Source of the DNA: Pseudophaeobacter profundi
GTDB lineage: Bacteria; Pseudomonadota; Alphaproteobacteria; Rhodobacterales; Rhodobacteraceae
Direction: 5' to 3'
DNA: 64,000 nt
Assembly: GCF_029697505.1 (NCBI RefSeq)
Contig: NZ_JARJEF010000004.1
Span: 124,001 to 188,000 of the forward strand
The position numbers and the translations under genes were made by a program. Below, piece after piece: positions 7,588 to 16,438 of the stretch (its first letter is position 1; each line of letters starts with the position of its first letter). The notes under the pieces were generated by a model. The model was not told the DNA's origin, ran no database searches, and saw nothing but the letters and a program-made list of their open reading frames with translations.

Positions 7588-8991
7588 CTACTGTGCCAGG
7601 CTTGGCAGGTAGAGAACGATCGCGGGGAAGGCCACCAGAAGCGCAATCGTCACCCCATCGGCGATGAAAAAGGGCATCACGCCGCGGAATACGTCCTGCA
7701 CGCTCAGATCATCGCGCACCCCGGCCACAACAAAACAGTTGAGACCAATCGGCGGCGTAATCAGGCAGAACTCGGCCATTTTCACCACCAGAATGCCAAA
7801 CCAGATCGCACACATCGGCCCTGACATGCCAAAGGCGCTATCCGCCGCCGCGACGCTCTCGCCGCCATTCAACGCCATCACCGCCGGGTAGACCACCGGC
7901 AGGGTCAGTAACAGCATGCCAATGGCATCCATGAACATCCCCAGCACGGCATAGGCCAACAGGATGCAAATCAGGATCACCATAGGCGACATCTCAAGAC
8001 TGGTAATCCAGTCAGAGAAGGCCCCCGGCAGATCGGCAAAGCCCAGAAAGCGGACATAGATCAGCACGCCCCAAATGATGGTAAAGATCATCACGGTAAG
8101 CTTGGCCGTCTCCAGCAGCGCCGATTTGAACTCTCCCCAGCGCATGCCGCGCCACAGCGCCATGCAAAAGACCACAAAGGCCCCCAACGCGCCGCCCTCG
8201 GTTGGGGTTCCCCAAGCATCGCCGCCAAAGGGGTTGTAGACAAAGCAGATGATGATCACGACGACAAAGACGATCGGCAGCGCCCCGGGCAGCGCTTCAA
8301 AACGCTGACGCCAGGTGAAACCGGTGACGGGCGGGCCGACGTTCTTGAAGACCATCGCAATGCCAACAATCAGCAGCACATAAACCACCGCGCTAAAGGC
8401 GCCGGGAATAAAGCCAGCCAGCAGCAGTTTGCCCACGTCCTGTTCCACGATAATGGCATAGATCACCAGAATCGCCGAAGGCGGGATCAGCGAAGCCAGG
8501 GTTCCGGCTGCTGCCACAACCCCCGCTGCAAAACGTTTGTTATAGCCAATTGCCAGCATTTCCGGAATGGCGATCCGTGCAAAGACCGCCGAGGTCGCAA
8601 CCGACGCCCCCGACACCGCTGCAAATCCGGCAGTGGCAAAAACGGTCGATACCGCAAGCCCGCCCGGCAGCCAGGCAATCCAGCGTTTGGCCGCTTCAAA
8701 CAGCGCCCGCGTGAGGCCGGCGTAATAGGCCAGATAGCCAATCAGGATGAAGGTTGGAATCAGGCTCAGCGCCTGGCTGGAAACCTTGGAATGCGGCACC
8801 TGCCCGGCAATCTTGACCGACACGGTCAGCGCCTTGCCAAATTTATCCGGGCTGTAGCCGAATTTAGCCCAGAAGATCCAGACAAGCCCAACCAGGCCCG
8901 CCAGACCAGCGGCAAAGGCAACCCGCATGCCAACAACAACCAGCACAAGCAAAAAGCCGGTGACCCAAAGGCCAATTTCAATTGGTTCCAT
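7588..8991 (-). CDS. TRAP transporter large permease, DctM family
   Basis: This 467-residue polytopic membrane protein has the DctM layout of about 12-13 transmembrane helices with the conserved motifs SLIPPSAILVIYA and LAYAVLGMFMDAIGMLLLTLPVV. It is the sodium-coupled transport subunit of a tripartite ATP-independent periplasmic system, which imports organic anions such as C4-dicarboxylates, keto acids or taurine-like compounds. The start (ATG read at 8991-8989) lies 5 bases from the stop of the small permease. The substrate cannot be read from the sequence. Confidence 0.92.
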   Translation of the reverse strand: MEPIEIGLWVTGFLLVLVVVGMRVAFAAGLAGLVGLVWIFWAKFGYSPDKFGKALTVSVKIAGQVPHSKVSSQALSLIPTFILIGYLAYYAGLTRALFEAAKRWIAWLPGGLAVSTVFATAGFAAVSGASVATSAVFARIAIPEMLAIGYNKRFAAGVVAAAGTLASLIPPSAILVIYAIIVEQDVGKLLLAGFIPGAFSAVVYVLLIVGIAMVFKNVGPPVTGFTWRQRFEALPGALPIVFVVVIIICFVYNPFGGDAWGTPTEGGALGAFVVFCMALWRGMRWGEFKSALLETAKLTVMIFTIIWGVLIYVRFLGFADLPGAFSDWITSLEMSPMVILICILLAYAVLGMFMDAIGMLLLTLPVVYPAVMALNGGESVAAADSAFGMSGPMCAIWFGILVVKMAEFCLITPPIGLNCFVVAGVRDDLSVQDVFRGVMPFFIADGVTIALLVAFPAIVLYLPSLAQ

Positions 8992-8996
8992 GCCCG

Positions 8997-9653
8997 TTAC
9001 CCCCGCCCGCTCATTGCGTCATCATCTTCATGGCCAACCAGCTGTTCGGCCTCTGCTGCGGCCTGTTTCGCTGCATCCAAAATCATTGGCACCGCAGGGG
9101 GATTTTCCAGCCCCAGCACCATCGCCCGGCCATAGCCCCAGGCCTGCAGCACAAGGCGCAGGCAAAGCACTGAAAAGGCCACTGGCGCCAGCAGTTTCGC
9201 GGGCCAGATGGGCAGGCCGATATCAATTGAACTGTCGCGGCTCCAGAGTGGCGCAGCAAAATCAAACGACCGGGTGAAATGTGACCAGCTTCCCCAGACC
9301 AGGGCCAGCATCAGCGCAAGGATCAACAGGATAGAGACCAGCTCAAACAACCAAAGCGCCCGACCACGCAGCGCACCAATGACGATATCCATGCGGATAT
9401 GGCCGCCATCGCGTTGCACGAAGGCAATGCCCATAAAGGCGATCAACGGCATGGCCTGTTCGATCCAGTCCACATAGCCCGGCAAGGGCGCATTCAGCGC
9501 GTTGCGCCCGCCAACCGAGACAACGGCCAGCAGCATAAGTGAAAAGACAGCCAGGCCGCTCAGCAGCGCCAGGGCCTTCTCGACATGTAGCAATTTGCGG
9601 TCAAGACGGCTGATCAGGCTACCATCTTCCAGCACCGCGGCGTTTCCCGCCAT
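8997..9653 (-). CDS. TRAP transporter small permease, DctQ family
   Basis: This 218-residue membrane protein has the four-helix DctQ plan and the family segment YVDWIEQAMPLIAFMGIAFVQRDGGHIRMDI. An unusual C-terminal stretch rich in Ala, Glu and Asp extends past the last helix. GGAGAGCCC sits directly before the start at 9653. It pairs with DctM in the membrane and follows the binding-protein gene with a 90-base gap that contains an inverted repeat. Confidence 0.88.
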   Translation of the reverse strand: MAGNAAVLEDGSLISRLDRKLLHVEKALALLSGLAVFSLMLLAVVSVGGRNALNAPLPGYVDWIEQAMPLIAFMGIAFVQRDGGHIRMDIVIGALRGRALWLFELVSILLILALMLALVWGSWSHFTRSFDFAAPLWSRDSSIDIGLPIWPAKLLAPVAFSVLCLRLVLQAWGYGRAMVLGLENPPAVPMILDAAKQAAAEAEQLVGHEDDDAMSGRG

Positions 9654-9693
9654 GGGCTCTCCTTTCTATAGAGAGAGTTTTCTAAAACCAAAA

Positions 9694-9725
9694 ACGGGGC
9701 CGAGAGTGATGTCTCTCAGCCCCGT
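9694..9725 (-). promoter_or_regulatory. Intercistronic hairpin between TRAP binding protein and permease genes
   Basis: An inverted repeat with arms ACGGGGC and GAGAG (9694-9706) pairs with CTCTC and GCCCCGT (up to 9725), each arm carrying one unpaired base. It lies between the binding-protein stop and the small-permease start. Such hairpins commonly act as attenuators or 3'-stabilisers that raise the amount of binding protein over permease. That role is inferred from position. Confidence 0.6.
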
Positions 9726-9743
9726 ATCGTCCAGCGCCCTAGC

Positions 9744-10760
9744 TTAGTTGCCTGCGCGGGTGTCGGTGAGGGTCTTGATCACCAGGTCATAAAGTTCCTG
9801 ACCGGGAATTCCCTGGGCTTCCATGTCCTTGATCCATTGTTCGCGGATCGGATCTGCGGCGGTGGTTCGGAAGTTTGCCAGCTCTTCCTCGGACATCATT
9901 ACCTTGGTGACGCCCTTTTCTTCCAGGACCTGGTCCCACTTTGCCAGCAAGGCACCATAGTTTTCCAGGTAATGTGCGATGGCCTCATCAACAGAGCTGT
10001 CGAGCGCTTCACGCTCAGCATCGCTCAGCGCGTCATAGGCATCGGTGTTGACCACAACCGGGCAGTTCACGGTGCCGGGATTCAGGTTGGCTGTCCACCA
10101 TTCGGCGCGGTTGATCGTGCCAAAGGACAGATGGGCGTGCTGGGCAAAGGCCACGGTATCGACAACACCGGATTCCATTGCGTTATAGGCCTCGGTCGCG
10201 GTAACCGAGGTGGGCACAGCACCAACTGCGGAAAAGGCCTGGCCGATACCGCCGGTGGCACGCACCCGCATATCCTTGAAATCAGCCACGGTATCGCGGG
10301 GTTCGCCCGTGCCAACGATGTTGTACTGCGGCATTGGGCTGGTCATCAGCAGCTTTGCATTCCAGCGCGCCAGATCTTTCTGCGCCGCAGGATGGTTATA
10401 GACCGCATGGCTGACGGCCACTTCCTCTTCTAGGGTATTCACCCCCAGGAAGGGCAGTTCCAGCACGGTGATCGAGGGGTTCTTGTCACGGTGATAGCCG
10501 GCACAGAACTGCGCCATTTCAAAGGCACCGATCGAGATCCCGTCGAGGTTCTCTTTGTTTTTGGACAGGCCACCGTAGCTGATGTTGAGCGTGAACTCGC
10601 CATCCGTTTTGGCGCTGACAAGCTCTGCCAGTTTTTCAACGTGCTCAGTAAAGGCGCGGCGCTTGCCCCAGACCGAAACATTCCATTCTGTCGCAGCGGC
10701 TTCCCCAACCAATGCAAAGCTGGCCGCAACCGTCACAGCGGCCGTCAAAATCGTCTTCAT
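9744..10760 (-). CDS. TRAP transporter substrate-binding protein, DctP family
   Basis: This 338-residue protein starts with a Sec signal peptide (MKTILTAAVTVAASFALVGE, cleavage near AAATEW) and then shows the DctP fold with the region MRVRATGGIGQAFSAVGAVPTSVTATEAYNAMESGVVD. In that segment the Arg binds the carboxylate of ligands in studied members. The start at 10760 is supported by GGGAG about 8 bases upstream on the minus strand; a longer frame reaching 10919 lacks a ribosome site. It is first in the operon (binding protein, small permease, large permease). Ligand is probably a carboxylate, but the identity is unknown. Confidence 0.9.
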   Translation of the reverse strand: MKTILTAAVTVAASFALVGEAAATEWNVSVWGKRRAFTEHVEKLAELVSAKTDGEFTLNISYGGLSKNKENLDGISIGAFEMAQFCAGYHRDKNPSITVLELPFLGVNTLEEEVAVSHAVYNHPAAQKDLARWNAKLLMTSPMPQYNIVGTGEPRDTVADFKDMRVRATGGIGQAFSAVGAVPTSVTATEAYNAMESGVVDTVAFAQHAHLSFGTINRAEWWTANLNPGTVNCPVVVNTDAYDALSDAEREALDSSVDEAIAHYLENYGALLAKWDQVLEEKGVTKVMMSEEELANFRTTAADPIREQWIKDMEAQGIPGQELYDLVIKTLTDTRAGN

Positions 10761-11369
10761 ATATTCATCTCCCATGTTGCGCCTGTCGCCACCCAGCCGC
10801 CATATTGGCAGCGGCCAGGGTGCAGGCGCTTGCCGGTACGCTAACTCTATCTGACAATACTGCCAAGCCCGCAGCGCCGCCCAAAATAGAGAATTCCCCG
10901 CTTTCCTGTCGGGTTGCACCAGCCATGCAGGCTGGGTTACCTACAATCCGTTCACGGCCTTCCGCCTGGGCGCAACAAAGTTGCGCACCCGACCGGGCCG
11001 AAATTTTAGCGCAAACAGCGATCAGGGGAACAAAATGCCGCAGCCTCTTGCGGCGAAAAGAATCTGAATGCAGGCGGTTTGGTCGATAAATTTCACAAAT
11101 CTTCAGATCCTGCGGCCGCGTCACGTTGACTAATAATTCCCATATTCACAAAGGATTTTTCTGACGTTTTGGTGACAAATTTTCAACGCTCGCCCTTCTG
11201 CGGAAATTCATTTACAAGCAAACCGTTATTTTACCGGATCTTATTCACTTATTTTCTGCGCGCCCTATTATCAGCGCCAGGGAAGGAAACGGTTTGACAG
11301 TCACGCCCACTGGTTGTGGGGTCATTCCGACAGGCGATACGCCGACAGACTATCAGGGAGGAACACAGC
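10761..11369. other. Divergent intergenic region between TRAP operon and acs
   Basis: These 609 bases contain promoters for both directions but no supported gene; small frames inside lack ribosome sites and family similarity. The stretch 11130-11270 is AT-rich compared with its surroundings and probably holds the acs promoter. It includes TTTACAAGCAAA at 11211-11222, which resembles the TTTACA repeats in front of the ScfR-like regulator gene. The acs ribosome site GGGAGG lies at 11356-11361. Confidence 0.5.
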
Positions 11370-13325
11370 ATGACACCGCAGCCCCAGGCTCAGCCCCACG
11401 CACCATCCGCGGACACCGTCGCCCGCGCCCATGTCGACAGCGCAAAATACGAGGAAATGTATGCCGCCTCGCTCAAGGATCCCGAAGCCTTCTGGGCCGA
11501 GCAAGGCAAACGCATCGACTGGATCAAACCCTTCACCACGGTGAAGGATGTCAATTTCAATTTTGGCGAGGTCTCGATCAACTGGTACGGCGATGGCACG
11601 CTGAACGTATCGGCCAACTGCATCGACCGCCATCTGGAGACCCGTGGCGACCAGACCGCGATCATTTTTGAACCCGATGATCCGAATGAAGCAGCCCAGC
11701 ATATTACCTACAAGGAACTGCACCGCCGCACCTGCCGCATGGCCAATATCCTTGAAACCATGGGCGTGCGCAAAGGCGACCGGGTGGTGATCTACCTGCC
11801 GATGATCCCCGAGGCCGCCTATGCCATGCTGGCCTGTGCGCGGATCGGCGCGATCCATTCGATTGTCTTTGCCGGCTTTAGCCCTGATGCACTGTCGGCG
11901 CGGATCAACGGATCAGACGCCAAGGTGCTGATCACCGCGGATGAGGCCCCACGCGGCGGTCGCAAGACACCGCTGAAATCCAACGCAGATGCGGCGCTGC
12001 TGCACTGTAAGGATTCCGTGAAATGCCTGGTTGTGAAACGGACTGGCGGCCAGACCACCTGGATCGACGGGCGCGATTTCGATTACAACGAGATGGCCCT
12101 GGAGGCGAACGACTACTGCAAACCCGCAGAGATGAACGCCGAAGACCCGCTCTTTGTGCTTTATACCTCTGGCTCCACCGGCCAGCCCAAAGGCGTGGTT
12201 CACACCTCCGGTGGCTACCTCACCTATGCGGCGATGACCCATGAGATCACCTTTGATTACCACGACGGAGACATCTACTGGTGTACCGCTGACGTGGGCT
12301 GGGTCACTGGCCACAGCTATATCGTCTATGGCCCCCTTGCCAATGGCGCCACCACCCTGATGTTCGAAGGCGTGCCAACCTACCCAGACGCCAGCCGCTT
12401 CTGGCAGGTCTGCGAAAAGCACAAGGTCAACCAGTTCTACACCGCCCCCACTGCGCTGCGCGCGCTGATGGGTCAGGGCAATGAATGGGTCGAAAAATGC
12501 GATCTCTCCTCGCTCCGCCTGCTGGGCACCGTGGGGGAACCCATCAACCCAGAGGCCTGGAACTGGTACAATGACGTTGTCGGCGGCGGTCGCTGCCCCA
12601 TCGTTGACACCTGGTGGCAGACCGAAACCGGCGGCCATCTGATGACCCCGCTGCCCGGCGCCCATGCCACCAAACCCGGCTCTGCGATGAAGCCCTTCTT
12701 TGGCATTGAACCCGTGGTGCTGGACCCGCAGTCTGGTGAAGAGATCACCGGCAACGGGGTTGAAGGGGTGCTGTGTATCAAGGACAGCTGGCCTGGCCAG
12801 ATGCGAAGCGTCTGGGGCGATCACGAGCGCTTTCAGAAGACCTATTTTGCGGATTACAAAGGCTATTACTTTACCGGGGATGGCTGTCGCCGCGACGAGG
12901 ATGGCGACTATTGGATCACCGGTCGCGTTGATGATGTGATCAATGTCTCGGGGCACCGGATGGGCACCGCCGAAGTCGAAAGCGCGCTGGTGGCCCATGC
13001 CGCCGTCGCCGAGGCCGCCGTGGTGGGCTATCCGCATGATATCAAGGGCCAGGGCATCTATTGCTATGTCACTCTGATGAACGACCGCGAGCCATCGGAT
13101 GAGTTGGTGAAAGAGCTACGCACCTGGGTGCGGACCGAAATCGGCCCCATCGCCAGCCCTGATGTGATCCAATGGGCCCCTGGCCTGCCAAAAACCCGCT
13201 CGGGCAAGATCATGCGCCGGATCCTGCGTAAGATTGCCGAAAACGACTTTGGCGCGCTTGGCGACACCTCGACCCTGGCCGACCCTTCGGTGGTCGATGA
13301 TCTGATCGCCAACCGGGCGAAATAA
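11370..13325 (+). CDS. acs: Acetate--CoA ligase
   Basis: This 651-residue cytoplasmic enzyme converts acetate, ATP and CoA to acetyl-CoA, AMP and pyrophosphate. Visible motifs are the AMP-binding P-loop [11 protein letters not shown] (about residues 264-274), WWQTETGG (about 411-418), [13 protein letters not shown], and the C-terminal [10 protein letters not shown]. The Lys at 613 in that last motif corresponds to the catalytic, acetylation-regulated Lys of known Acs enzymes. Length is normal for the family. The ATG at 11370 follows GGGAGG at 11356-11361; a longer frame reading upstream is not supported. It is followed within 13 bases by an adenylate kinase gene, which would recycle the AMP product. 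Confidence 0.96.
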   Translation: MTPQPQAQPHAPSADTVARAHVDSAKYEEMYAASLKDPEAFWAEQGKRIDWIKPFTTVKDVNFNFGEVSINWYGDGTLNVSANCIDRHLETRGDQTAIIFEPDDPNEAAQHITYKELHRRTCRMANILETMGVRKGDRVVIYLPMIPEAAYAMLACARIGAIHSIVFAGFSPDALSARINGSDAKVLITADEAPRGGRKTPLKSNADAALLHCKDSVKCLVVKRTGGQTTWIDGRDFDYNEMALEANDYCKPAEMNAEDPLFVLYTSGSTGQPKGVVHTSGGYLTYAAMTHEITFDYHDGDIYWCTADVGWVTGHSYIVYGPLANGATTLMFEGVPTYPDASRFWQVCEKHKVNQFYTAPTALRALMGQGNEWVEKCDLSSLRLLGTVGEPINPEAWNWYNDVVGGGRCPIVDTWWQTETGGHLMTPLPGAHATKPGSAMKPFFGIEPVVLDPQSGEEITGNGVEGVLCIKDSWPGQMRSVWGDHERFQKTYFADYKGYYFTGDGCRRDEDGDYWITGRVDDVINVSGHRMGTAEVESALVAHAAVAEAAVVGYPHDIKGQGIYCYVTLMNDREPSDELVKELRTWVRTEIGPIASPDVIQWAPGLPKTRSGKIMRRILRKIAENDFGALGDTSTLADPSVVDDLIANRAK

Positions 13326-13338
13326 GGAGTATCACAGC

Positions 13339-14022
13339 ATGACAACCGACGTAATGACCCGCCCTGCTGTCTTGATTCTTCTCGGCCCCCCTGGCGCCGG
13401 GAAGGGCACCCAGGCCCGTATTCTCCAAGAGAGCTTCGGCCTGGTGCAGCTGTCGACCGGCGATCTGTTGCGCGCCGCTGTGGCCGCAGGCACCGAGGCC
13501 GGCAAGGCTGCCAAAGCGGTGATGGCAGCGGGCGGTCTGGTCTCGGATGAAATCGTGATCAACATCCTGCGAGACCGCCTTGGCGAACCCGACTGCGCCA
13601 AGGGCGTCATTCTGGATGGCTTTCCGCGCACCACGGTTCAGGCCGAAGCGCTGGATGTTTTGCTGGGCGAGACTGGCCAGAAGATCAATGCAGCCATCAG
13701 CCTGGAGGTGGATGACACTGCCATGGTGACCCGGATTTCCGGGCGTTACACCTGTGGCGGCTGTGGCGAAGGCTATCACGACAGTTTCAAACAGCCCGCA
13801 AAGGTGGGCGTCTGCGACAAATGCGGCAGCACCGAGATGACCCGCCGCGCCGATGACACCGCCGAAACCGTTGCCAGCCGACTGGCAGCCTACCATCAAC
13901 AGACCGCGCCCTTGATCACCTACTATGGTGACAAAGGCGCGCTGCAAAAGATCGACGCCATGGGCGATATCAGCAACATTTCCGGCGGTCTCGCCAGAAT
14001 TGTCCAGGCTGCCACTGCCTAA
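13339..14022 (+). CDS. adk: Adenylate kinase with four-cysteine lid
   Basis: This 227-residue enzyme interconverts AMP + ATP and 2 ADP. The P-loop is GPPGAGKGTQARI near residues 16-28, the AMP-binding region is STGDLLRA and the core motif is LDGFPRT. The lid domain contains Cys139, Cys142, Cys159 and Cys162, a zinc-site pattern (CxxC…CxxC) found in one class of bacterial adenylate kinases. It lies 13 bases after acs. Roseobacters usually carry an adk with the ribosomal-protein genes as well, so this is probably a second, Acs-dedicated copy. That is inference, since the rest of the genome is not visible. Confidence 0.92.
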   Translation: MTTDVMTRPAVLILLGPPGAGKGTQARILQESFGLVQLSTGDLLRAAVAAGTEAGKAAKAVMAAGGLVSDEIVINILRDRLGEPDCAKGVILDGFPRTTVQAEALDVLLGETGQKINAAISLEVDDTAMVTRISGRYTCGGCGEGYHDSFKQPAKVGVCDKCGSTEMTRRADDTAETVASRLAAYHQQTAPLITYYGDKGALQKIDAMGDISNISGGLARIVQAATA

Positions 14023-14036
14023 GGCCTTCGTGCCCA

Positions 14037-14061
14037 AGGCCCCGGCCGACGTCGCCGGGGT
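14037..14061 (+). terminator. Possible weak terminator after adk
   Basis: An inverted repeat (GGCCCCGGC near 14037 with GCCGGGGTC ending at 14061) follows the adk stop by about 15 bases. No clear T-run follows, so it may be an RNA-processing hairpin rather than a true terminator. Confidence 0.35.
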
Positions 14062-14232
14062 CTGAACATACCTACCGAAAACCCCCGACCTATTCTGCTG
14101 ACTCGCGTCAGCAGCTGGGCGGAGCCATGCCTGATGCCCCTTTTTCTTGCGAAGATCCGGGCGGCAGGCAAACCAATGCGTATGCCTGCTTGATCCCTCT
14201 TGCAGGTCCTGGAGGAAGAAGGAGAAGCCGCC

Positions 14233-14517
14233 ATGGCGGACCATAAAACAAAAGCTGCACAGACAGCCGAGGCCGATAAGGGCTATTGGCAGGCCAATGT
14301 GCGGATCATTCTTGTCAGCCTGGTGATCTGGGCTGTCGTTTCATTTGGATTTGGCATCCTGCTGCGTCCGATGCTGTCAGGTATTGCGGTTGGCGGCAGT
14401 GATCTGGGCTTTTGGTTTGCCCAGCAGGGATCCATCCTGGTCTTTTTGGCCCTGATCTTTTTCTACGCCTTCCGCATGAACAAGCTGGACCGTGAATTCG
14501 GCGTCGAGGAGGAATAA
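14233..14517 (+). CDS. DUF4212 small subunit of sodium/solute symporter
   Basis: This 94-residue membrane protein has two transmembrane helices (about residues 22-46 and 58-80) and an acidic C-terminal end (KLDREFGVEEE), the plan of the DUF4212/YjcH-like small subunits always found beside a large sodium:solute symporter. GGAGAA at 14221-14226 favours the ATG at 14233. The gene ends 3 bases before the symporter start. Its role is probably to stabilise or modify the partner transporter. Confidence 0.88.
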   Translation: MADHKTKAAQTAEADKGYWQANVRIILVSLVIWAVVSFGFGILLRPMLSGIAVGGSDLGFWFAQQGSILVFLALIFFYAFRMNKLDREFGVEEE

Positions 14518-14520
14518 GCC

Positions 14521-16305
14521 ATGGATCAGTTTACCATCAACCTGCTGTTTGTAGGCACGTCTTTCGCGCTTTATATCGGCATCGCAATCTGGGCCCGTGC
14601 GGGCTCCACCTCAGAATTCTACGCGGCGGGGCGCGGCGTGCACCCTGTCACCAACGGTATGGCCACGGCGGCAGACTGGATGTCGGCGGCGTCGTTCATC
14701 TCGATGGCGGGTCTCATCGCCTTTACCGGCTATGACAACTCCTCCTTCCTGATGGGCTGGACCGGTGGCTATGTTCTGCTGGCCCTGCTGCTGGCGCCCT
14801 ATCTGCGCAAGTTTGGCAAGTTCACCGTGTCCGAGTTCATCGGTGATCGGTTCTACAGCCCAACCGCGCGTATCGTGGCGGTGATCTGCCTGATCGTCGC
14901 CTCGACCACCTATGTGATCGGCCAGATGACCGGCGTTGGCGTCGCCTTTGGCCGCTTTCTGGAGGTTTCCAATACCACTGGCCTGCTGATCGGCGCCTGT
15001 GTTGTATTCGCCTACGCGGTATTCGGCGGCATGAAGGGTGTAACCTATACCCAGGTTGCGCAATACTGCGTGCTGATCATGGCCTATACCATCCCGGCCA
15101 TCTTCATCTCGCTGCAGCTGACCGGCAATCCAATCCCGGCATTGGGTCTGTTTGGCGATCACGTCGCAAGCGGTGAGCCCCTGTTGCAAAAGCTGGACGC
15201 CATTGTGCGTGAGCTTGGCTTTAGTGAATATACCGCTCACCATGCCGATACCTTCAACATGGTTCTGTTTACCCTGTCGCTGATGATCGGCACCGCCGGC
15301 CTGCCCCATGTGATCATGCGCTTTTTCACCGTTCCGCGCGTCGCGGATGCCCGTTGGTCGGCTGGCTGGGCGTTGGTGTTCATCGCGTTGCTCTACCTCA
15401 CCGCGCCTGCGGTTGGTGCGATGGCGCGCCTTAATATCACTGATATGATGTGGCCCAATGGCACAGATGCGCAGGCGGTCTCAGTCGAGCAGATCGAAAA
15501 CGATGCCCGCTATGACTGGATGGCGACCTGGGAAAAAACCGGGCTGCTGGCCTGGGAAGACAAGAACGGCGACGGCCATATCCAGTATTACAACGATCAG
15601 AATGCGGATATGCAGGCCAAAGCGGCGGAAATGGGCTGGGTCGGCAACGAGCTGACCAACTTCAACCGCGATATCCTGGTGCTGGCCAACCCTGAAATCG
15701 CCAACCTGCCCTCTTGGGTCATTGGCCTTGTGGCAGCGGGTGGTCTTGCGGCGGCGCTATCCACGGCGGCTGGTCTGCTGCTGGCGATCTCTTCCGCTGT
15801 GTCGCACGATCTGATCAAGGGATCGATCAATCCGGGGATTTCCGAAAAAGGAGAACTGTTGTCGGCGCGTATTGCCATGGCTGTTGCCATTGCGGTTGCC
15901 ACCTATCTTGGCCTCAACCCTCCCGGCTTTGCGGCGCAGACTGTTGCGCTGGCCTTTGGTCTGGCGGCGGCCTCGATCTTCCCGGCGCTGATGATGGGGA
16001 TCTTTTCGACCAAGATCAACAACACCGGGGCCGTAGCGGGTATGCTGGCCGGTCTGGGTGTCACCCTGATCTACATCTTCCTGCACAAGGGCTGGCTATT
16101 CATTCCGGACACCAATTCCTTTACCGATGCTGACCCGCTGCTGGGCACGATCAAATCCACCTCCTTTGGGGCCATTGGTGCTGCGGTCAACTTCGCCACC
16201 GCCTATCTGGTGGCCAGCCTCACCAGGGAAACCCCGCAAGAGATCAAAGACCTGGTCGAAAGCGTGCGAATCCCACGTGGCGCAGGCGCGGCACAGGATC
16301 ACTGA
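14521..16305 (+). CDS. Sodium:solute (acetate-type) symporter large subunit
   Basis: This 594-residue protein of the sodium:solute symporter family has about 13 transmembrane helices. It carries the family motif region AADWMSAASFISMAG and the sodium-site region GGLAAALSTAAGLLLAISSAVSHDL. Association with DUF4212 and acs points to acetate or another short-chain carboxylate, as for ActP-like carriers. An 80-residue soluble insert between helices includes an EF-hand-like loop at residues 347-358 (DKNGDGHIQYYN). The gene follows the small subunit by 3 bases. Substrate is inferred from context. Confidence 0.88.
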   Translation: MDQFTINLLFVGTSFALYIGIAIWARAGSTSEFYAAGRGVHPVTNGMATAADWMSAASFISMAGLIAFTGYDNSSFLMGWTGGYVLLALLLAPYLRKFGKFTVSEFIGDRFYSPTARIVAVICLIVASTTYVIGQMTGVGVAFGRFLEVSNTTGLLIGACVVFAYAVFGGMKGVTYTQVAQYCVLIMAYTIPAIFISLQLTGNPIPALGLFGDHVASGEPLLQKLDAIVRELGFSEYTAHHADTFNMVLFTLSLMIGTAGLPHVIMRFFTVPRVADARWSAGWALVFIALLYLTAPAVGAMARLNITDMMWPNGTDAQAVSVEQIENDARYDWMATWEKTGLLAWEDKNGDGHIQYYNDQNADMQAKAAEMGWVGNELTNFNRDILVLANPEIANLPSWVIGLVAAGGLAAALSTAAGLLLAISSAVSHDLIKGSINPGISEKGELLSARIAMAVAIAVATYLGLNPPGFAAQTVALAFGLAAASIFPALMMGIFSTKINNTGAVAGMLAGLGVTLIYIFLHKGWLFIPDTNSFTDADPLLGTIKSTSFGAIGAAVNFATAYLVASLTRETPQEIKDLVESVRIPRGAGAAQDH

Positions 16306-16365
16306 TCCTGCCTGGACGGGCCTCTCCCTCGGGTTCTATCCTGATGGCCCGTCCCTCTTATTCCC

Positions 16366-16396
16366 TGCCCGCCCGGGATCGCCCCTCGGGCGGGCA
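16366..16396 (+). promoter_or_regulatory. Hairpin between symporter and nucleotidyltransferase genes
   Basis: GCCCGCCCG (16367-16375) pairs perfectly with CGGGCGGGC (16387-16395), with a flanking T-A pair. There is no long T-run, so it may act as a 3'-end stabiliser or partial terminator that separates symporter expression from the downstream regulatory genes. Confidence 0.5.
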
Positions 16397-16438
16397 TCGA
16401 CATTCTTTCACGTCGCCCTTTTGAAACAGGTCTGTGCA

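Noticed and set aside
11913..13037. 374-codon minus-strand frame
   Set aside because: Fully opposite acs, with a low-complexity composition and no recognisable motif.
13210..14244. 344-codon minus-strand frame
   Set aside because: Opposite adk, whose motifs are complete; composition is that of a shadow frame.
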